The notes below the pieces were generated by a model, which saw only the letters and a list, made by a program, of their open reading frames with translations, searched no databases and was not told the origin of the DNA. Shown one piece after another: positions 45,249-56,265 of a DNA stretch of 64,000 bases. A program made the position numbers and the translations under genes. Numbering within the stretch: position 1 is the first letter of the stretch; every line of letters starts with the position of its first letter. This stretch comes from Gammaproteobacteria bacterium (GTDB lineage Bacteria > Pseudomonadota > Gammaproteobacteria > Chromatiales > Chromatiaceae), in the NCBI GenBank assembly GCA_009929855.1, contig RZZN01000002.1, positions 1-64,000 on the forward strand, read 5' to 3'.

Positions 45249-45911
45249 TCAATCCGGGTCGAACCCGTAGCCGAGCAGATCCAGATCCGCGGCGAAATGG
45301 GTCGCGACCAGCTCGGCGGTTGCCGGGGTGTAGTAGACACGATAGTCCTTGCGCCGATCGGTGGCCTGCCGGGCGTGCGGCAGGGTTGGTGTCGGGATGC
45401 CGATGCGCGCGCAGGCCGTGGCAAAGTCATCGTGCAGACGCTCGTAGCGTCCGATGAAATCCACGATGACGCGGCCGCGTAGATCGATCAGATAGTCGCT
45501 TTGCCGCTCGATGGAGGTATCGAGGTGATATTGGTAGGGTCGCTCGGGGTCGAGCTTCCAACGCAGGAATGACTCGAACTCGGTATGACCGCCCAGGTAG
45601 TGCGGCCGCTCGCGCCTGATGTGGTGGAATGAGCTGACTTGCAGATCCCAGGGGTTGCGCACGAAGGCGAACTTGAACAGCCCATCGAAATACTCCCGAG
45701 GCAGCATCTCCTGCGCGGCGATCACCTTGGCGTGACGCGGCAGCTTGGTGGCGATCCGGTGGCCACTGAGATGACTGAGTCGACTGCAGAGGAACATGGA
45801 CCAATACCAGGGGTCGCGCCAGCGCAGACCCTCCAGCGCGCTCCGGACACTGGTGCCGCCAGTCTTGGCGATATGGACGAACAGAAAACGATATTTGGGT
45901 GACAGCAGCAT
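45249..45911 (-). CDS. Sulfotransferase family protein
   Basis: YRFLFVHIAKTGGTSVRSALEG (5'-PSB-like loop) and FKFAFVRNPWDLQVSSFHHIRRE (3'-PB motif). Confidence 0.88.
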   Translation of the reverse strand: MLLSPKYRFLFVHIAKTGGTSVRSALEGLRWRDPWYWSMFLCSRLSHLSGHRIATKLPRHAKVIAAQEMLPREYFDGLFKFAFVRNPWDLQVSSFHHIRRERPHYLGGHTEFESFLRWKLDPERPYQYHLDTSIERQSDYLIDLRGRVIVDFIGRYERLHDDFATACARIGIPTPTLPHARQATDRRKDYRVYYTPATAELVATHFAADLDLLGYGFDPD

Positions 45912-46019
45912 GGGGTGATGAATCGTCGTGAGGATGCGATCACTCGATGAGTGATCGGGGAGCGACCGGACGAGCCGCCAACTGCGCGTCCGCCGGGCCG
46001 TCGTCCCGGTGACTCTGGC

Positions 46020-46967
46020 TCAGGTCTTCTTGCGGGCACGCGGGTGTGCCTGGTCATAGACCTGGGCCAGATGTTGGAAGTCCAGATGGGTATAGATCTG
46101 GGTGGTGCTCAGATCGGCATGACCGAGCAGCTCCTGGACCGCGCGCAGATCGCCGGATGATTCCAGCAGATGGCTCGCGAAGCTGTGTCGCAGCAGATGC
46201 GGATGCAGATGGGTGCCGGCCGCTTGCTCACGCGCCCAGTGCGCGAGGCGAGCCTCGACGGTGCGCGGATGGATGCGGGTGCCGCGGCGGCTGACGAACA
46301 GCGCCGGCTCCGCTGCGTCGGCCAGATTGGCGCGGACCCGCAGCCAATCTTGGATCGCCTCGCGCGCCTTGGTGCCGACCGGGACTCGCCGTGTCTTGGC
46401 ACCCTTGCCGATGACCTCCAGCTCTCCCTCGCGTGGGTCGATGTCACCCAGATCGATGGCGACCAGCTCGGCCAGACGCAGCCCTGACGAATAGAAGAGC
46501 TCGATCATGGCTTGATCGCGGATCATCAGCAGGTCGGTGGCCTCGGCATGATCGAGCAGACTGCACAACCGATCGGCATCGAGTGTTGCTGGGAGCCGAC
46601 GCGGACTCTTTGGCGCGCGGATCCCGACCGCCGGACTCAGGTCCGTTCGACCCTCGCGCAGCAGCCACCGATAGAGACTGCGCAGACTCGCGAGCTCGCG
46701 CCGCAAGGTCTTCCCACTGATACCCTGACGATGGCGCCAAGCCAGATAACGGCGTACCGTCGACTCATCGAGCCGCGTGATCTCGGGGCCATCGTTCGCC
46801 TGCAGCCAGGCGCTCAGTCGCACCAGGTCGCGGCGATAGGCGAGCAGTGTGTGGGGCGAGAGTCCACGCACATGGGCGAGATGGCTCAGGAAGGCGCCGA
46901 TGGGATCCCGCACGGGATCCCGCACGGACGCGGGTCCAGTGTTCGGGTGAGCAGCCTGAGTCGGCAT
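46020..46967 (-). CDS. xerC: Tyrosine recombinase XerC
   Basis: Core domain with [72 protein letters not shown]. Confidence 0.94.
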   Translation of the reverse strand: MPTQAAHPNTGPASVRDPVRDPIGAFLSHLAHVRGLSPHTLLAYRRDLVRLSAWLQANDGPEITRLDESTVRRYLAWRHRQGISGKTLRRELASLRSLYRWLLREGRTDLSPAVGIRAPKSPRRLPATLDADRLCSLLDHAEATDLLMIRDQAMIELFYSSGLRLAELVAIDLGDIDPREGELEVIGKGAKTRRVPVGTKAREAIQDWLRVRANLADAAEPALFVSRRGTRIHPRTVEARLAHWAREQAAGTHLHPHLLRHSFASHLLESSGDLRAVQELLGHADLSTTQIYTHLDFQHLAQVYDQAHPRARKKT

Positions 46968-46978
46968 CGGCCCCGCGC

Positions 46979-47716
46979 TCAGATCGAGCCCCCGAGCTCA
47001 GTGGACGGACTCAATGGCATGACGTGCAGCTTGTGGCTGATGAGCTCGCCAATGCGGTCGAGTAGGTCGGTGCTGGTGTCTGGGGGAAAGCGCTCGGGTT
47101 CATGGCTGCCGATCGCCAGGATCCCGGAGTGTCGGCCGGCTTGCAGTGGGATCAGCGCCGCCGATTGGATCCCGGTGCCGGCTTGGCCGAACAGGAGGGC
47201 CGCCTTGTGGGTATCCAATGGTCCGCACAAGGCGTGATGCCGATCGATGAAATCGCTGAAGGCGAGTGTCAAGGGGTCGCTCGGTGCTGTGCCCGTGGCC
47301 AAGGTGTCGAAGAGCTTGAGTGCCACGGCATCGGCCGAGAACTCGCCCGCCAGGTCGCTCTGGATCAACGCGCAGAGCTGACGGATGTCGCGCGCCGCGA
47401 TCAGCTTCAGCACCAGCTGATGGATCCTGAGTGTCAGTGCCTCGTACTCGCGCGCGCGCGCCAGGAAATGGGCGAGCCGATTGCGCTCGGTCTCGAGTTG
47501 ACGGCGCAGCAGTTGGACCTGACGCTCGATCAGCGAGACCGCGCCAGCGCTGCGATGCGGCACCTCCAATGCCTGCAGGACCTGCGGGTTGCGCTCGAAG
47601 AAATCCGGATTGTGAAGCAGATGACGGACCACCTGGGCCTCGGGATCCGCTAGCTCGTCGCCGGGTTGCGTGACCTCTTGTTTACTCACGTGCTCACTCA
47701 CTTGGCTCGATCTCAC
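46979..47716 (-). CDS. DUF484 family protein
   Basis: [64 protein letters not shown]; between dapF and xerC. Confidence 0.9.
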   Translation of the reverse strand: MRSSQVSEHVSKQEVTQPGDELADPEAQVVRHLLHNPDFFERNPQVLQALEVPHRSAGAVSLIERQVQLLRRQLETERNRLAHFLARAREYEALTLRIHQLVLKLIAARDIRQLCALIQSDLAGEFSADAVALKLFDTLATGTAPSDPLTLAFSDFIDRHHALCGPLDTHKAALLFGQAGTGIQSAALIPLQAGRHSGILAIGSHEPERFPPDTSTDLLDRIGELISHKLHVMPLSPSTELGGSI

Positions 47717-48530
47717 CCCGGAAGACCTCGACGGCCGGACCGGTCATCCAGACCACCTCGGATGGACCCGCCCACTCGATGAGCAGATCCCCTCCCGGCA
47801 GGCTGACCCGCACCCGCGACTCGACGAGACCGCATTGGCGAGCATGCACCATGGCCGCGCAGGCGCCGGTGCCACAGGCGAGTGTCTCGCCGACGCCGCG
47901 CTCGTGAACCCGCAGACGCAGATGGTCGCGCGCCAGGATCTGCATGAAGCCGACATTGACCCGACGCGGGAAGCGCGGGTGGGTCTCCACGAGCGCGCCT
48001 AGACGCGCGACCGCGGCCGTGTCGACATCATCGACCAGGATCAGCGCGTGCGGGTTGCCCATGGAGAGGGCGCCAATGCTCAGATGCTCCCCGTCGACCT
48101 CGAGAGGATAGATGCGCGCGGGCGCATCCGCCAGGAAAGGGATGCGCGCGGGCGTGAATTCGGGCGCACCCATGTCGACCCGGACCTGATCGTCGGCCTC
48201 GAGAAAGAGCCGGATGGGACCCGCGGCGGTCCCGACCGGGATCTCGGCGCGATCGCTCAAGCCGTGCTCACGCACGAAGCGGGCGAAACAGCGCGCGCCG
48301 TTGCCGCATTGCTCGACCTCGGAGCCATCGGCGTTGAAGATGCGATAGTGAAAATCGGTGCCCGCCAGGCGCGGCGGCTCGACGATCAGAACCTGGTCGC
48401 AGCCGATCCCGAAGCGACGATCGGCGAGCCGACGGATCAGCCCCGGATCCAGGGCGATCGCCTGGCGGGTCGCGTCCAGGACCACGAAGTCGTTGCCGAG
48501 TCCCTGCATCTTGCTGAATGCAAGTCTCAT
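47694..48530 (-). CDS. dapF: Diaminopimelate epimerase
   Basis: [23 protein letters not shown]...[15 protein letters not shown]...[12 protein letters not shown]; start at 48530 within the longer ORF. Confidence 0.97.
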   Translation of the reverse strand: MRLAFSKMQGLGNDFVVLDATRQAIALDPGLIRRLADRRFGIGCDQVLIVEPPRLAGTDFHYRIFNADGSEVEQCGNGARCFARFVREHGLSDRAEIPVGTAAGPIRLFLEADDQVRVDMGAPEFTPARIPFLADAPARIYPLEVDGEHLSIGALSMGNPHALILVDDVDTAAVARLGALVETHPRFPRRVNVGFMQILARDHLRLRVHERGVGETLACGTGACAAMVHARQCGLVESRVRVSLPGGDLLIEWAGPSEVVWMTGPAVEVFRGEIEPSE

Positions 48531-49198
48531 TGGGGCAGGCGTCCCCAGACGGCCAGATGGCGATCGCTGACCACGCCGACCTCCAATCCGGAGAGACCGG
48601 CCTGCTCGAGCTGCTCGAGCACCTCGCTGGGCTCGAACGCGGCATAGAGCGAATTGCGGAAATCCTCCCGCAGCAGCTCCGGCTCGTCGGCCGCGTAGGT
48701 CTCGATCAGCGCCTCGACCCAGCCCGGCGAGGCCGGGCGCATCAGATCCATGACCAGGAGCAGCGCGCCCGGCTTGCCAGTCTCGCGCAGGGTCTGCCAG
48801 AGCACCTGCGGGTCGTGCAGGTGGTGCAGCAGACTGTTGGACAGGAGCAGGTCGTAGTGTCCCTTGGGCAGGCTCGTATCCGGGATGGTGCCGAGGATCA
48901 AGCGACAGCGCGGGGCCACGCCGGGCAGCGCATCCAGTGCTGCTTGCGCCAGGTCGAGCATGGGTTGCGACCCATCCAGTGCGTCGCAGGTCGCGTGGGG
49001 AAAGGCACGCAGGAAGCGGATCGGGATATCGGCGGGTCCGCAGCCGAGATCCAGCGCACGGGCACCCGCCAGCGGACCTGGATCGAGTCCGCGCAACAGC
49101 TCGATGAAGAGTGCGTTGGACGAGTTGAAATCGGCCCGGGCGTAGGCGATGGCCTGCTCGGGTGTGTCCATCAATTCGGGTTCGGGACGACGGATCAT
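48527..49198 (-). CDS. Class I SAM-dependent methyltransferase
   Basis: [36 protein letters not shown]...[20 protein letters not shown]; 4-bp overlaps with both lysA and dapF. Confidence 0.88.
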   Translation of the reverse strand: MIRRPEPELMDTPEQAIAYARADFNSSNALFIELLRGLDPGPLAGARALDLGCGPADIPIRFLRAFPHATCDALDGSQPMLDLAQAALDALPGVAPRCRLILGTIPDTSLPKGHYDLLLSNSLLHHLHDPQVLWQTLRETGKPGALLLVMDLMRPASPGWVEALIETYAADEPELLREDFRNSLYAAFEPSEVLEQLEQAGLSGLEVGVVSDRHLAVWGRLPQ

Positions 49199-50445
49199 GG
49201 GGGTAGTATCGACTCTCCGGCGAAGAGACTGGGGATGGTTTCGCGCGCGCGCGCCAGATGGACCGTGGCACCGTCGACCATGACCTCTGGGGCCCGCGGG
49301 CGGGTATTGTAGTTCGAGCTCATGGTGAAGCCATACGCGCCCGAGCCCCGCACGGCCAACAGATCGCCCTCGCGCAGCGCGAGCCGACGATCCTTGCCGA
49401 GAAAGTCGCCGGTCTCACAGACCGGGCCCACCAGCTCGTAACGGGACGGATCGGCGTCGCTGTCCTGCCACACCGGGACGATCTCCTGATTGGCCTGATA
49501 GAGCGCGGGGCGCAGCAGATCATTCATGGCCGCGTCCAGGATCGCGAAGTGACGGTGACCGTTGTCCTTCAGATATTCGACCCTGGTCAGCAGCACGCCC
49601 GCGTTGCCCGCGATGGCTCGACCGGGCTCGAGGATGATGTCGTAGGGTTGATCACCGAGTCGATGGCTGATGGCCGCGGCATAGGCGGCTGGCTCAGGGG
49701 GGTGCTCGTTCGTATAACGGATGCCGAGACCGCCACCCAGGTCGAGATGCTGGATCTGGATGCCGCGCTTGCCGAGTCGCTCGGCCAGGTCGAGGACGCG
49801 ACCCAGTGCATCGATGAAGGGTGCCAGGTCGGTGAGCTGCGAGCCGATGTGACAATCGATGCCGGCCACACGCAGGTTCGGCAGGTCCGCCGCCTCGGCG
49901 TAGACCGTCTCGGCAGCGTGGATGTCGATCCCGAACTTGTTCTCGCGCAGTCCAGTGGCGATGTAAGGGTGGGTATTGGCATCCACGTCGGGATTGACGC
50001 GCAGCGAGACCGGCGCGATCACGCCCAGTTCGCCGGCGATCTGGTCGAGCCGGACCAGCTCGGACTCGGATTCGACGTTGAAACAGCGGATGCCGACCTC
50101 CAAGGCCAGACGCATCTCGTCGGCTCGCTTTCCGACCCCCGAGAAGACGATCTTGGCGGGGTCGCCCCCGGCGGCCAGGACCCGCTCGAGCTCGCCCCGC
50201 GAGACGATGTCGAAGCCCGAGCCCAGACGTGCCAGGACATTGAGCACCGCGAGGTTGGAGTTGGCCTTGACCGCGAAGCAGATCAGGTGCGGGTGATTGC
50301 GGAAGGCGCGGTCGAAGGCGCGCCAATGACGCTCCAGGGTGGCGCGCGAGTAGACATAGCAGGGTGTCCCAAAGCGCTCGGCGATCGCATCGAGCGGGAC
50401 GTCCTCGGCGTGGAGGAGACTGTCGCGATAGTTGAAATGATCCAT
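49195..50445 (-). CDS. lysA: Diaminopimelate decarboxylase
   Basis: [61 protein letters not shown]. Confidence 0.97.
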   Translation of the reverse strand: MDHFNYRDSLLHAEDVPLDAIAERFGTPCYVYSRATLERHWRAFDRAFRNHPHLICFAVKANSNLAVLNVLARLGSGFDIVSRGELERVLAAGGDPAKIVFSGVGKRADEMRLALEVGIRCFNVESESELVRLDQIAGELGVIAPVSLRVNPDVDANTHPYIATGLRENKFGIDIHAAETVYAEAADLPNLRVAGIDCHIGSQLTDLAPFIDALGRVLDLAERLGKRGIQIQHLDLGGGLGIRYTNEHPPEPAAYAAAISHRLGDQPYDIILEPGRAIAGNAGVLLTRVEYLKDNGHRHFAILDAAMNDLLRPALYQANQEIVPVWQDSDADPSRYELVGPVCETGDFLGKDRRLALREGDLLAVRGSGAYGFTMSSNYNTRPRAPEVMVDGATVHLARARETIPSLFAGESILPP

Positions 50446-50467
50446 GCGGGCGCGCTCGGACGATCGG

Positions 50468-50650
50468 CTAGGGTGTCACGGTCGGTGCCGTGACGGGGAT
50501 GGGGACATCGGCGCCGGTGGGGGCTGATGGGGTCGGGGGCGCATCCTCGGGGAGATAGAGCGGCCCCTTTTGGCCGCAGGCGCCGAGCATGCTCGCGGCC
50601 GCGAGTGAGGCGACGACGAGATAAAAGACGGTTCTGGCCCAGCAGTGCAT
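50468..50650 (-). CDS. lptM: LPS translocon-associated small lipoprotein LptM (YifL-like)
   Basis: 60 aa; signal peptide with lipobox LGAC then [11 protein letters not shown]; upstream of lysA. Confidence 0.88.
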   Translation of the reverse strand: MHCWARTVFYLVVASLAAASMLGACGQKGPLYLPEDAPPTPSAPTGADVPIPVTAPTVTP

Positions 50651-50679
50651 GCACGTCTCCGCTTGCGGTTGGTTCTCCT

Positions 50680-50699
50680 GGTATAAGGCTCATTATACC
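50680..50699. promoter_or_regulatory. Inverted repeat GGTATAA-ggctca-TTATACC containing back-to-back -10-like elements between lptM and argS
   Basis: 7-bp perfect arms; minus strand reads TATAAT, plus strand reads TATAAG; lies in a divergent intergenic region. Confidence 0.5.
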
Positions 50700-50877
50700 T
50701 CTTGGACGGCCGAGTCAGCGATTTGGCCCGAGCGCGCCGGATTCAGGTATGCTTAACGACAGTCAAGCTCGGAGTCGGAGCGCACGCACGTGCTGCCGAG
50801 CCGAGCGTTGCCAGATCGACTCGACCGCACGCCCTTCCAGTCATCGACCGTTCGCTTGCAGTCCCGGTGCACCTCTC

Positions 50878-52656
50878 ATGAAGCATGCCATCCATGACCT
50901 GATCCACACTGCCCTCCTGACCCTGCGTGATGCCGGTGGAGCGCCATCCTTGACCGGCGACTGGCCGGAGATCCAGGTCGACCGCGCCAAGGACCCGGCC
51001 CATGGCGATTTCGCGACCAATGTCGCGCTGCTGCTCGCCAAGCCGCTCCACGCCAAGCCGCGCGAGATCGCCGGGCGCTTGGTCGAGGCCTTGCCGGACT
51101 CGCCATTGGTGGCACGCGTCGAGATTGCCGGTCCGGGCTTCATCAATTTCTTTCTCGCCGAGGATGCCTACTGGCAGGTGATCCCCAGCGTGTTGAGTGC
51201 CGGACCCGACTATGGGCGCAGCCGCGTGGGCGCGGGACGGCGCGTGCAGGTCGAGTTCGTCTCGGCCAATCCGACCGGTCCGCTGCACGTCGGTCACGGA
51301 CGTGGTGCCGCCTATGGCGCGGTGGTGGCCGATCTGCTGGAGGCGGTCGGGTTCGACGTGCATCGCGAGTACTATGTCAACGACGCCGGACGACAGATGG
51401 ATATCCTGGCCAGCTCGGTCTGGTTGAGATACCTGGAGCTGTGTGGCGAGGAGCTCGACTTTCCGAGCAACGGCTATCGTGGCGACTATGTCTGGGACAT
51501 CGCCGCGACCCTGCATCGCGAGCACGCCGACACCTATCGCGTGCCCGCCGACAAGGTCTTCAACGGCCTGCCGCCCGACGCCCTGCCCGACGGCACCGAT
51601 GGTGGCGACAAGGAGGCGCACATCGATGGAGTGATCACCGCGGCCAAGCACCTGCTTGGTGATCATCGTTACCGCTATGTCTTCGAGCTGGCGCTCAACA
51701 CCATCCTGGACGACATCCGCGATGACCTCGCCGGGTTCGGAGTGAGGTATCAGGAGTGGTATTCAGAGCGCACCCTCGCCGAGAGCGGTGCCGTCACCAA
51801 GGCGATCGAGCGTCTGCGCGAGGCTGGACATCTCTATGAGCAGGGTGGCGCGCTCTGGTTTCGTTCCAGCGCATTCGGCGACGAGAAGGATCGAGTGGTT
51901 GTGCGCGAGAACGGCCAGAGTACCTATTTCGCCTCTGACATCGCCTACCACATGGACAAGCTCGAACGTGGCTTCGAGCGAGTCATCGACATCTGGGGCG
52001 CCGACCATCACGGCTATGTCCCACGGGTGAAGGCCGCGCTCGCGGCGATGGGCGATGACACCGATCGGCTGGAGGTCCTGCTGGTGCAGTTCGCCATCCT
52101 CTATCGGGGTGGCGAGAAGGTGCAGATGTCGACCCGCTCGGGTGAGTTCGTCACCCTGCGCCAGTTGCGCAAGGAGGTCGGGCGCGACGCGGCCCGCTTC
52201 TTCTATGTGATGCGCCGCTGCGAGCAGCATCTTGACTTCGATCTCGACCTGGCCAAGTCCGAGTCGTCCGACAACCCGGTCTATTATGTCCAGTATGCCC
52301 ATGCGCGGGTCTGCAGTGTCCTGCGTCAGGCCGCCGAGAAAGGGATGCCGGTGGAGCCGAGCACGGGCGTGCAGAGCCTCGAGCGGCTGACCGAGCCACA
52401 GGAATCGGCCTTGCTACGCACCCTCGCGCGCTATCCAGAGGTGGTCGAGGCCGCGGCCCTGCGGGCCGAGCCGCACCTGCTCACACATTATCTGCGCGAG
52501 CTGGCCAACGATCTGCATACGTACTACAACGCCCACCAATTCCTGGTCGCCGATGTCGTGCTGCGCGATGCCCGGATCAAGCTGATCCTGGCGGTGCGCG
52601 AGGTCCTGCGCAATGGCTTGGGTCTGCTCGGCGTCTCGGCCCCGGAGTCGATGTGA
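50878..52656 (+). CDS. argS: Arginyl-tRNA synthetase
   Basis: [21 protein letters not shown]...[35 protein letters not shown]; start at 50878. Confidence 0.96.
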   Translation: MKHAIHDLIHTALLTLRDAGGAPSLTGDWPEIQVDRAKDPAHGDFATNVALLLAKPLHAKPREIAGRLVEALPDSPLVARVEIAGPGFINFFLAEDAYWQVIPSVLSAGPDYGRSRVGAGRRVQVEFVSANPTGPLHVGHGRGAAYGAVVADLLEAVGFDVHREYYVNDAGRQMDILASSVWLRYLELCGEELDFPSNGYRGDYVWDIAATLHREHADTYRVPADKVFNGLPPDALPDGTDGGDKEAHIDGVITAAKHLLGDHRYRYVFELALNTILDDIRDDLAGFGVRYQEWYSERTLAESGAVTKAIERLREAGHLYEQGGALWFRSSAFGDEKDRVVVRENGQSTYFASDIAYHMDKLERGFERVIDIWGADHHGYVPRVKAALAAMGDDTDRLEVLLVQFAILYRGGEKVQMSTRSGEFVTLRQLRKEVGRDAARFFYVMRRCEQHLDFDLDLAKSESSDNPVYYVQYAHARVCSVLRQAAEKGMPVEPSTGVQSLERLTEPQESALLRTLARYPEVVEAAALRAEPHLLTHYLRELANDLHTYYNAHQFLVADVVLRDARIKLILAVREVLRNGLGLLGVSAPESM

Positions 52657-52657
52657 G

Positions 52658-53251
52658 ATGACGCGGGACTATCGGCAGGCGAGCCCGACCCGACCGGCGC
52701 CGCGCCGTGCGCACTGCCGCTCGTGCCTCTGGTCGTTCCTTCTGGGTGGCATGCTGGGTGCTTTCGGGGTCGGGCTGCTCTGGACCCTGAACCCGGATGC
52801 GCTGCGGTCGACCCCGGCACCGCTCCCGCCCAAGGTCGAGCGGCCCGCGCCAGAGCCTCCGAGCTTCCAGTTCCCCGATCTGTTGCGCGATACCGAGGTG
52901 GAGATCGGAGGCACGGTGCCGCGACCCACCCCGCGGCCGATTGCGCAGCCGACCCCGGTGGGCGCGCCAGCGGCGGATCCCGCCCCCTTGCCGGCGGCGG
53001 CGACCACGGCGGATGGACGGGGCTTCATGGTGCAGGTGGCCTCCTTCAAACGTGGTGCCGATGCCGAGCGGTTGAAGGCCGAGCTGGCGCTTCTCGGGCT
53101 TGCCAGTCGCGTGGAGGTCGCCACCATCCCAGAGCGCGGAACCTTCCACCGCGTGCGCATCGGTCCCTATCCTGACCAACAGTCGGTGGAGCAGGTCCGC
53201 GCCTTCCTCAAGCAGCATGGCAAGGACAGCGCAACCATTCCGCTCCGCTGA
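52658..53251 (+). CDS. SPOR-domain membrane protein
   Basis: N-terminal TM, proline-rich linker, C-terminal FMVQVASFKRGADAERLKAELALLGLASRVEVATI...YPDQQSVEQVRAFLKQHGKDSATIPLR. Confidence 0.9.
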   Translation: MTRDYRQASPTRPAPRRAHCRSCLWSFLLGGMLGAFGVGLLWTLNPDALRSTPAPLPPKVERPAPEPPSFQFPDLLRDTEVEIGGTVPRPTPRPIAQPTPVGAPAADPAPLPAAATTADGRGFMVQVASFKRGADAERLKAELALLGLASRVEVATIPERGTFHRVRIGPYPDQQSVEQVRAFLKQHGKDSATIPLR

Positions 53252-53278
53252 CCCTACCCCGCGGCCGAGCGACGGCCG

Positions 53279-53944
53279 CTATCCGAGATCGGCCACCTCC
53301 CCGGACGCCACGTAGAGGGCTCGCTCGGCCACATTGGTGGCGCGGTCGGCGACCCGCTCATAATTGTGCGCGATCCAAAGCAGCTGCGTGCCCAGGGTCG
53401 CGAACCCTGGATCGGCGCGCATCATGGCGAGGATTTGGTCGATCAGGGCTTGCTCCTGATGATCGACCAGCTCTTCACGCGCAACGCAGGCGCGCGCGCT
53501 GGCCTCGTCATGTCCGCCGATGAATGCCTCCAGGGTCTCGTCAAGCATGGCGAGTGCCTCGCCGCCGAGTCTGACGACGGCCTCCAGCGGCTCGCGAGGG
53601 AAGGGTGTCTCTCCACTCTTGATGAGGATGCGGGCGATGTCGGCCGCGTAATCGCCGATGCGCTCCAGCTCGGATGCCAGCTCCAGACAGGCGCCGATGG
53701 CGCGCAAGTCCGCACCCGCCGGCTTGAATGCGGCAAGCGTCACCAGACACTCCTGCTCCAGGATGCGCCGCTGGTGATTGATCGCGGCGTCCTCGTCGAT
53801 GATCGCTTGCGCGAGCGACAGATCGTGCCCTCTCAGGCAGGTCACCGAGCGACTCAACGCCGCGATGACCAATTGCCCGAGTTGGCCCACCGCGGCCTGT
53901 AGCTCGGCGCGCCGACGCTGCACCAGATTGATGCTCGTACTCAT
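53279..53944 (-). CDS. phoU: PhoU-like phosphate regulatory protein
   Basis: Two PhoU helical repeats (LELASELERIGDYAADIARI; LLWIAHNYERVADRATNVAERALYVASGE). Start at 53944. Confidence 0.85.
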   Translation of the reverse strand: MSTSINLVQRRRAELQAAVGQLGQLVIAALSRSVTCLRGHDLSLAQAIIDEDAAINHQRRILEQECLVTLAAFKPAGADLRAIGACLELASELERIGDYAADIARILIKSGETPFPREPLEAVVRLGGEALAMLDETLEAFIGGHDEASARACVAREELVDHQEQALIDQILAMMRADPGFATLGTQLLWIAHNYERVADRATNVAERALYVASGEVADLG

Positions 53945-54207
53945 CCCAATGGACTCCAGTGAGGTCGTTCGATCGCGACGGAAAACCGTTTGTGACACCC
54001 GAGACGCACTAATGCGTGTCGCATGCGGGACAAATCAAGTCGCCCCTGGATTGTTTGAGTCAATGCTTTGAATCCGCTCGGCGGTCTTCTCGCGAGGCTC
54101 GACATGCTCTAGGGTTCGCTTATTGTTGCGCTGCACAAATGCCGTCCATGCGGTTTCGACGGCCACCCCGGCGCTTGGCTTACCGCCACCAGTCAGGAAT
54201 CCAGTCC

Positions 54208-55638
54208 ATGACCGCATCAACGCACTATGACGTGATCGTCGTCGGTGCCGGCGTCTCCGGTACCGCGCTGCTCTATCAACTCGCGAAGTTCACCGATCTC
54301 AATCGGCTCTGTCTCGTCGAGAAATATGACAGTGTCGCCCAGGTCAGCTCGCATGCCCACAACAATAGCCAGACGATCCATTGTGGCGACATCGAGACCA
54401 ACTATACACTGGAGAAGGCGCGTGCGACCAAGCGGACCGCCTACATGGTCGTCAACTACGCCACCAAGCTCGCCCCTCGTGAGCGCGATCGCATCATCTT
54501 CAGCATGCCCAAGATGGTGCTGGGTGTCGGCGCTGAGGAGTGTCGTTATATCCGCGAGCGCTTCGACTGCTTCAAGGAACTCTACCCGCGCATGCAGCTG
54601 TTGGAGCGCAAGCAGATCGCCGACTTGGAGCCCAATGTGGCGCTCGTCGATGGTGCCTGGCGCAAGGATGAGATCGTCGCAACCGGCACGCCGGATGATT
54701 ACTGCGGGGTCGATTTCCAGGCGCTCGCCCAGTCGTTCTCGAGCGATTGTGTCCGCATCGACCGCCACACCAACAAACAGGTCACCCAGCTTTTCTCCAC
54801 CAAGGTCGACCGTATTCGGCGTGATGGGTCGAATTATGTCTTGGAGACTAATCGTGGCCTGCTGCAGGCACGCGCCGTCGTCGTCTGTGCTGGCGCGCAC
54901 TCGCTGCTGATGGCCCAGGAGATGGGGCTCGGCCTCGACTATGCCTGTCTCCCGGTCGCCGGATCCTTCTATTTCGCGCCCGAGGCACTGAACGGCAAGG
55001 TCTACACCGTACAGAATCCGCGTCTGCCATTCGCCGCCGTCCATGGCGATCACGACGTCAAGGAGCGCGGCAAGACCCGTTTCGGACCAACCGCGATCCT
55101 GTTGCCGATGCTCGAGCGCTACAAGCGCGAGACCATCCCGGAATTCTTCAAGGTGCTGCGTTTCGACCGTCGGGTCGCGGGCGTGATCTGGGATCTCATC
55201 AGGGAACCTGACATTCGCAACTACATCCTGCGCAATGTCCTCTACGAGGTCCCGGGTCTGAATCGACGTCTGTTCGTGCGTGAGATCCAGAAGATCGTGC
55301 CCTCGATCGCGGCTACCGACATCACCTATGCCGAGGGATTCGGCGGGGTCCGCCCACAGCTGGTCGACAAGATCAGCGGCCAATTGCGCATGGGCGAGGC
55401 AAAGATCACCAATGAGGCGGGGCTCATCTTCAACATGACCCCCTCACCTGGCGGCACGAGCTGTCTGGGCAACGGCGAGACGGATATGCGGGCGATCGCC
55501 GCCCATCTGGGCGCGCGCATCGATGAGGCTGGCTTCACCCGTGAATTCCTGATGGGCCACGAGGATACCCGTGATCATGCGCCCAGCGCGTCGCTCGAGG
55601 GCGACTCCGAGCCCTTGTCGTTGGCCACTGCGGTGTGA
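54208..55638 (+). CDS. Malate:quinone oxidoreductase-like FAD-dependent protein
   Basis: HYDVIVVGAGVSGTALLYQLAKFTDLNRLCLVEKYDSVAQVSSHAHNNSQTIHCGDIETNYTLEKARATKRTAYMVVNYA; start at 54208. Confidence 0.82.
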   Translation: MTASTHYDVIVVGAGVSGTALLYQLAKFTDLNRLCLVEKYDSVAQVSSHAHNNSQTIHCGDIETNYTLEKARATKRTAYMVVNYATKLAPRERDRIIFSMPKMVLGVGAEECRYIRERFDCFKELYPRMQLLERKQIADLEPNVALVDGAWRKDEIVATGTPDDYCGVDFQALAQSFSSDCVRIDRHTNKQVTQLFSTKVDRIRRDGSNYVLETNRGLLQARAVVVCAGAHSLLMAQEMGLGLDYACLPVAGSFYFAPEALNGKVYTVQNPRLPFAAVHGDHDVKERGKTRFGPTAILLPMLERYKRETIPEFFKVLRFDRRVAGVIWDLIREPDIRNYILRNVLYEVPGLNRRLFVREIQKIVPSIAATDITYAEGFGGVRPQLVDKISGQLRMGEAKITNEAGLIFNMTPSPGGTSCLGNGETDMRAIAAHLGARIDEAGFTREFLMGHEDTRDHAPSASLEGDSEPLSLATAV

Positions 55639-55689
55639 CATGGTCCTGCCGAGCGTTGTCTTCGGCACCTGATGGAGATAACCGGGGAT

Positions 55690-55782
55690 GAGCCGGACCA
55701 GGGTCTGGCCATCCTGGATGAGTCCAGCGGCTGTTGCGGGCGCGGTCAGCTTGCGTCGATATTGGTCGCGATCGGCCTGCAT
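55690..55782 (-). pseudogene. Possible N-terminal remnant of an acetyl-CoA hydrolase/CoA-transferase family gene
   Basis: MQADRDQYRRKLTAPATAAGLIQDGQTLV resembles the N-terminus of the family (YRxKLTTPEEAxxLIxxGDxV); the frame continues only into antisense of the mqo-like gene. Confidence 0.4.
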
Positions 55783-55941
55783 GGCTCTGACACCTGTCGA
55801 GCTGGTCGTTGATCGGTCGGTGAGCGCTGCCCCGAGGCGGTGAGCGCCACCGCCCGCGGGCGCCGGGTGAGCCGCTGGTGATCGACGTCGCGCAGCGTCC
55901 CTGGCCGCGGGAGCGGGTCGCGGCGCTGGCGGCGACGAGGG

Positions 55942-56265
55942 TCAAGTATCCAGCGGACGCTCGAACTTCTCGGGGCCGAGCACATCGACATCGGAGGCGA
56001 AGACGGTCAGGTGATAGCCCATGTCGATCAGACCCTCGAGGTCATCGAGCAGACCGGACAGACGCTCCGGTGGCAGGACGATCTTCATGAGCAGGTTCGT
56101 GTCGGCATCGAGAGTGCCCGATTGCAGGCCGTCCGAGCCGGCGCCCCGGGCACGCAGCAAGGTATAGCCGCTCACGCCGCGCTTGCGCACGACGTTGACC
56201 AGGCGGGCCTCGAGGACACTAGTGGTGATGATGGTGACGAGCTTCTCGGGGACGAGGCGATGCAT
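55942..56265 (-). CDS. P-II-like protein (SbtB/CPII type)
   Basis: 107 aa ferredoxin-like PII fold (KLVTIITTSVLEARLVNVVRKRGVSGYTLLRARGAGSDG...NLLMKIVLPPERLSGLLDDL); downstream of the SbtA-like gene on the same strand. Confidence 0.8.
   Translation of the reverse strand: MHRLVPEKLVTIITTSVLEARLVNVVRKRGVSGYTLLRARGAGSDGLQSGTLDADTNLLMKIVLPPERLSGLLDDLEGLIDMGYHLTVFASDVDVLGPEKFERPLDT

Noticed and set aside
46020-46967. Tyrosine recombinase as marker of an integrated element
   Set aside because: It is the housekeeping XerC in its conserved dapF-DUF484-xerC context.
49258-50493. 411-aa plus-strand ORF opposite lysA
   Set aside because: Antisense to lysA; no family motifs.
53261-53279. GCGGCC-N7-GGCCGC hairpin between the SPOR gene and phoU
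   Set aside because: No T tract, and such GC palindromes are frequent in this sequence.
54217-55383. 388-aa minus-strand ORF opposite the malate:quinone oxidoreductase-like gene
   Set aside because: Antisense shadow; the plus strand has clear FAD-binding and family motifs.
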